The notes under the pieces: model-generated
What the model was told of the DNA's origin: nothing
Databases searched by the model: none
The model's input: the letters and a program-made list of their open reading frames with translations, nothing else
In this document: positions 63,022 through 64,000 of the stretch, piece after piece
How the letters are laid out: every line of letters begins with the position of its first letter
Numbering within the stretch: the stretch's first letter is position 1
NCBI GenBank assembly: GCA_030695565.1
Contig: JAUYRZ010000005.1
Location: forward strand, 32,016-96,015
Direction of reading: 5' to 3'
DNA: 64,000 nucleotides
Source: Archangium sp.
GTDB taxonomy: Bacteria > Myxococcota > Myxococcia > Myxococcales > Myxococcaceae
Made by a program: the position numbers and the translations under genes

Positions 63022-63579
63022 ATGCTCTCCTTGCTCCTCACCTCGGTGTTGGCCGCGCAGCCGATGGTCGGTGGTCTCGCGCCCGACTTCACCGTGAAGG
63101 ACGTGGATGGCGTCGAGCTGAAGCTCTCGTCGCTCGTCGAACGTGGCCCTGTCGTGTTGGCCTTCTTTCCCAAGGCCTTCACACCTGGCTGAACGCGTGA
63201 GCTCACCGCGTACCGGGACCGGTATGCCGACATTCAGAAGAACGCGGGCACGGTGATCGCCATCTCCACGGACGACGTGGAGACGAGCAAACGGTTCCGC
63301 GACTCGCTCAAGGCGCCGTACCACTTCGTGGCCGACGAGAGCGCGAGCCTGGTGAAGGCCTTCGACGTGAAGGTGTTCCTCTTCACGATCGCCAGGCGGG
63401 TCACCTTCGTGGTCGGCCCCGGGCGGAAGATCCTCTCCATCAGCGAAGGCAGTGACGCGATCGATCCGTCGGGCGCGGTGAACGCGTGCAGCCTCAAGCC
63501 GCCCGAGGCGCTCCGATTCATGACGGGTCAGGGCACCGCCGATGCGGGCGCGCCTGACGCGTCGCAGCGTTGGAAGTAG
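63022..63579 (+). CDS. Probable selenoprotein peroxiredoxin (Sec57 encoded by TGA)
   Basis: 185 aa if TGA 63190-63192 is read as selenocysteine. ATG 63022 has GAGG at normal spacing. N-terminal hydrophobic stretch [13 protein letters not shown] suggests export. Thioredoxin fold of the BCP/AhpC type: [15 protein letters not shown], then [19 protein letters not shown], where P50, T54 and U57 fit the Px3Tx2C active site, and the conserved Arg in ARRVTFVV. The frame continues without other stops, with normal codon bias, to 63579. Only one Cys (C156) could act as resolving residue. It would reduce peroxides. A conventional caller splits it into two ORFs. Confidence 0.85.
63193..63227 (+). promoter_or_regulatory. 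Candidate bacterial SECIS element
   Basis: Directly after the TGA. An 8-bp stem (63208-63215 with 63220-63227, one G-U pair) closes a GGAC loop at 63216-63219. The loop begins 23 nt after the TGA and starts with G, within the limits described for bacterial SECIS elements (loop about 16-37 nt away, G in the first two loop bases). Not folded by software. Confidence 0.7.
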
Positions 63580-63626
63580 AGGCGGAGGCTTGACCTGTGG
63601 GGAAACGCGTGGTGTTCCGCGCACCC

Positions 63627-64000
63627 ATGAACCTCAAAGCTCTCTCCTTCGGTGCCGTGCTCGGCTTCATCGTCGCGGTGATCCCCTCGTGTGGAAGCAA
63701 CGCGTGCGGACCTCAGAACTGTGCCGGTTGTTGCGACGCGACGAACAAGTGCGTGCCTCTGTCGGCCAGCAACTCGAACGCCGCGTGCGGCCGGCAGGGC
63801 CTGACCTGCGCGAACTGCTCCTCGATGGCGCAGGTGTGCAACACCACCTCGTTCGTCTGTGAGACCCCCGCGGGCCAGGGGGGCGGCACCGGCACGGGTG
63901 GCGGCATGGGCACCGGCGGCGGCACTGCGACGGGCGGAGGCACGGCGACGGGCGGCGGCACCGCGACGGGCGGCGGTACGGCGACGGGCGGCGGCACGGC
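63627..64000 (+). CDS. Cys-rich Gly/Thr-repeat lipoprotein (partial, runs off the end)
   Basis: At least 124 codons from ATG 63627, still open at the window end. Signal peptide with lipobox-like VIPSCGS, then a Cys-rich module (CGPQNCAGCCDATNKC, CGRQGLTCANC) like those in other myxobacterial surface lipoproteins, then a low-complexity run of GGGTAT-type hexapeptides. The C-terminal domain lies outside the window, so function cannot be judged. Confidence 0.75.
   Translation, partial: MNLKALSFGAVLGFIVAVIPSCGSNACGPQNCAGCCDATNKCVPLSASNSNAACGRQGLTCANCSSMAQVCNTTSFVCETPAGQGGGTGTGGGMGTGGGTATGGGTATGGGTATGGGTATGGGT
63881..64000 (+). repeat. 18-bp coding minisatellite
   Basis: Tandem units of the form GGCGGCACGGCGACGGGC, at least six copies with point differences, encode Gly-Gly-Thr-Ala-Thr-Gly. 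It continues past the window end. Such arrays are prone to length change. Confidence 0.85.

Noticed and set aside
63022..63192. Pseudogene explanation for the split peroxiredoxin
   Set aside because: Not excluded, but the stop is TGA at the exact catalytic Cys, no other lesion is present, and a SECIS-like hairpin follows; selenocysteine explains more.

Overview
This window looks like a chromosomal segment from a myxobacterium (Myxococcota, probably close to the Cystobacterineae). I infer this from the high GC content, GTG/TTG starts, many 4-bp start/stop overlaps, kinases with [12 protein letters not shown] loops, lipoproteins with Asp-Ala-Gly or Gly-Thr repeats, and two secreted proteases ending in a Cys/TM/Arg-rich MYXO-CTERM-like tail. 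I found no rRNA, tRNA, CRISPR array, transposase or phage module, and no gene-free stretch over about 300 bp.

Layout. 1-15.5 kb: mostly housekeeping and orphan genes: a TerB-like protein with ttcA, RNase D, an AEC transporter with a UPF0489 protein, an aldehyde dehydrogenase, a NYN/LOTUS protein, a ferritin-like protein, a class III cyclase, an HExxH protein, and a tight trio of Ser/Thr kinase, membrane protein and ice-binding-like lipoprotein. 15.5-20.7 kb (minus strand): argB, argC, a DUF819 protein, a TauE-like permease and a PLP lyase. 20.8-26.6 kb: transglutaminase, a Ser/Thr kinase with a probable CTG start, htpG, a PhnD-like protein and an acyltransferase.

26.7-46 kb is an exopolysaccharide locus: a GH44 lipoprotein, a CelD-like GNAT, a 56-aa membrane protein, a Wzz-Wzy fusion, the phosphoglycosyltransferase, a short OPX lipoprotein, an outer-membrane barrel, a stand-alone receiver domain, a Wzz co-polymerase, a GT2 and a degenerate BY-kinase-like protein. 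These are followed by a deacetylase, a WecG/TagA-type GT, hexapeptide acyltransferases and another GT2. The order phosphoglycosyltransferase-OPX-barrel-receiver-Wzz-GT2 resembles the Myxococcus eps locus (epsZ to epsU) as I remember it. No Wzx flippase is visible in the window.

46-50.5 kb: a YyaL-type thioredoxin protein, an IGHMBP2-like helicase and a 50-aa ORF. 50.5-57 kb: a tightly coupled minus-strand operon encoding a helix-hairpin-helix/outer-membrane-barrel protein, a staphylococcal-nuclease-like lipoprotein, a five-domain lamin-tail lipoprotein and a second nuclease lipoprotein. This is a candidate envelope system for extracellular DNA. 57-61.5 kb: a methyltransferase-like protein, a TonB-like protein and two MYXO-CTERM trypsin-like proteases.

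61.7-63.6 kb holds the strongest finding. A peroxiredoxin gene has an in-frame TGA exactly at the peroxidatic cysteine, and an 8-bp hairpin with a GGAC loop lies 23 nt downstream. This is a probable selenoprotein. It sits just behind an SsnA-family amidohydrolase that has lost metal ligands. A dispersed palindromic repeat (CCCTCTCCC..GGGAGAGGG..GGGGTGAGGG) recurs across the window, sometimes inside genes or directly in front of TTG starts. The last gene, a Cys-rich lipoprotein, runs off the end.
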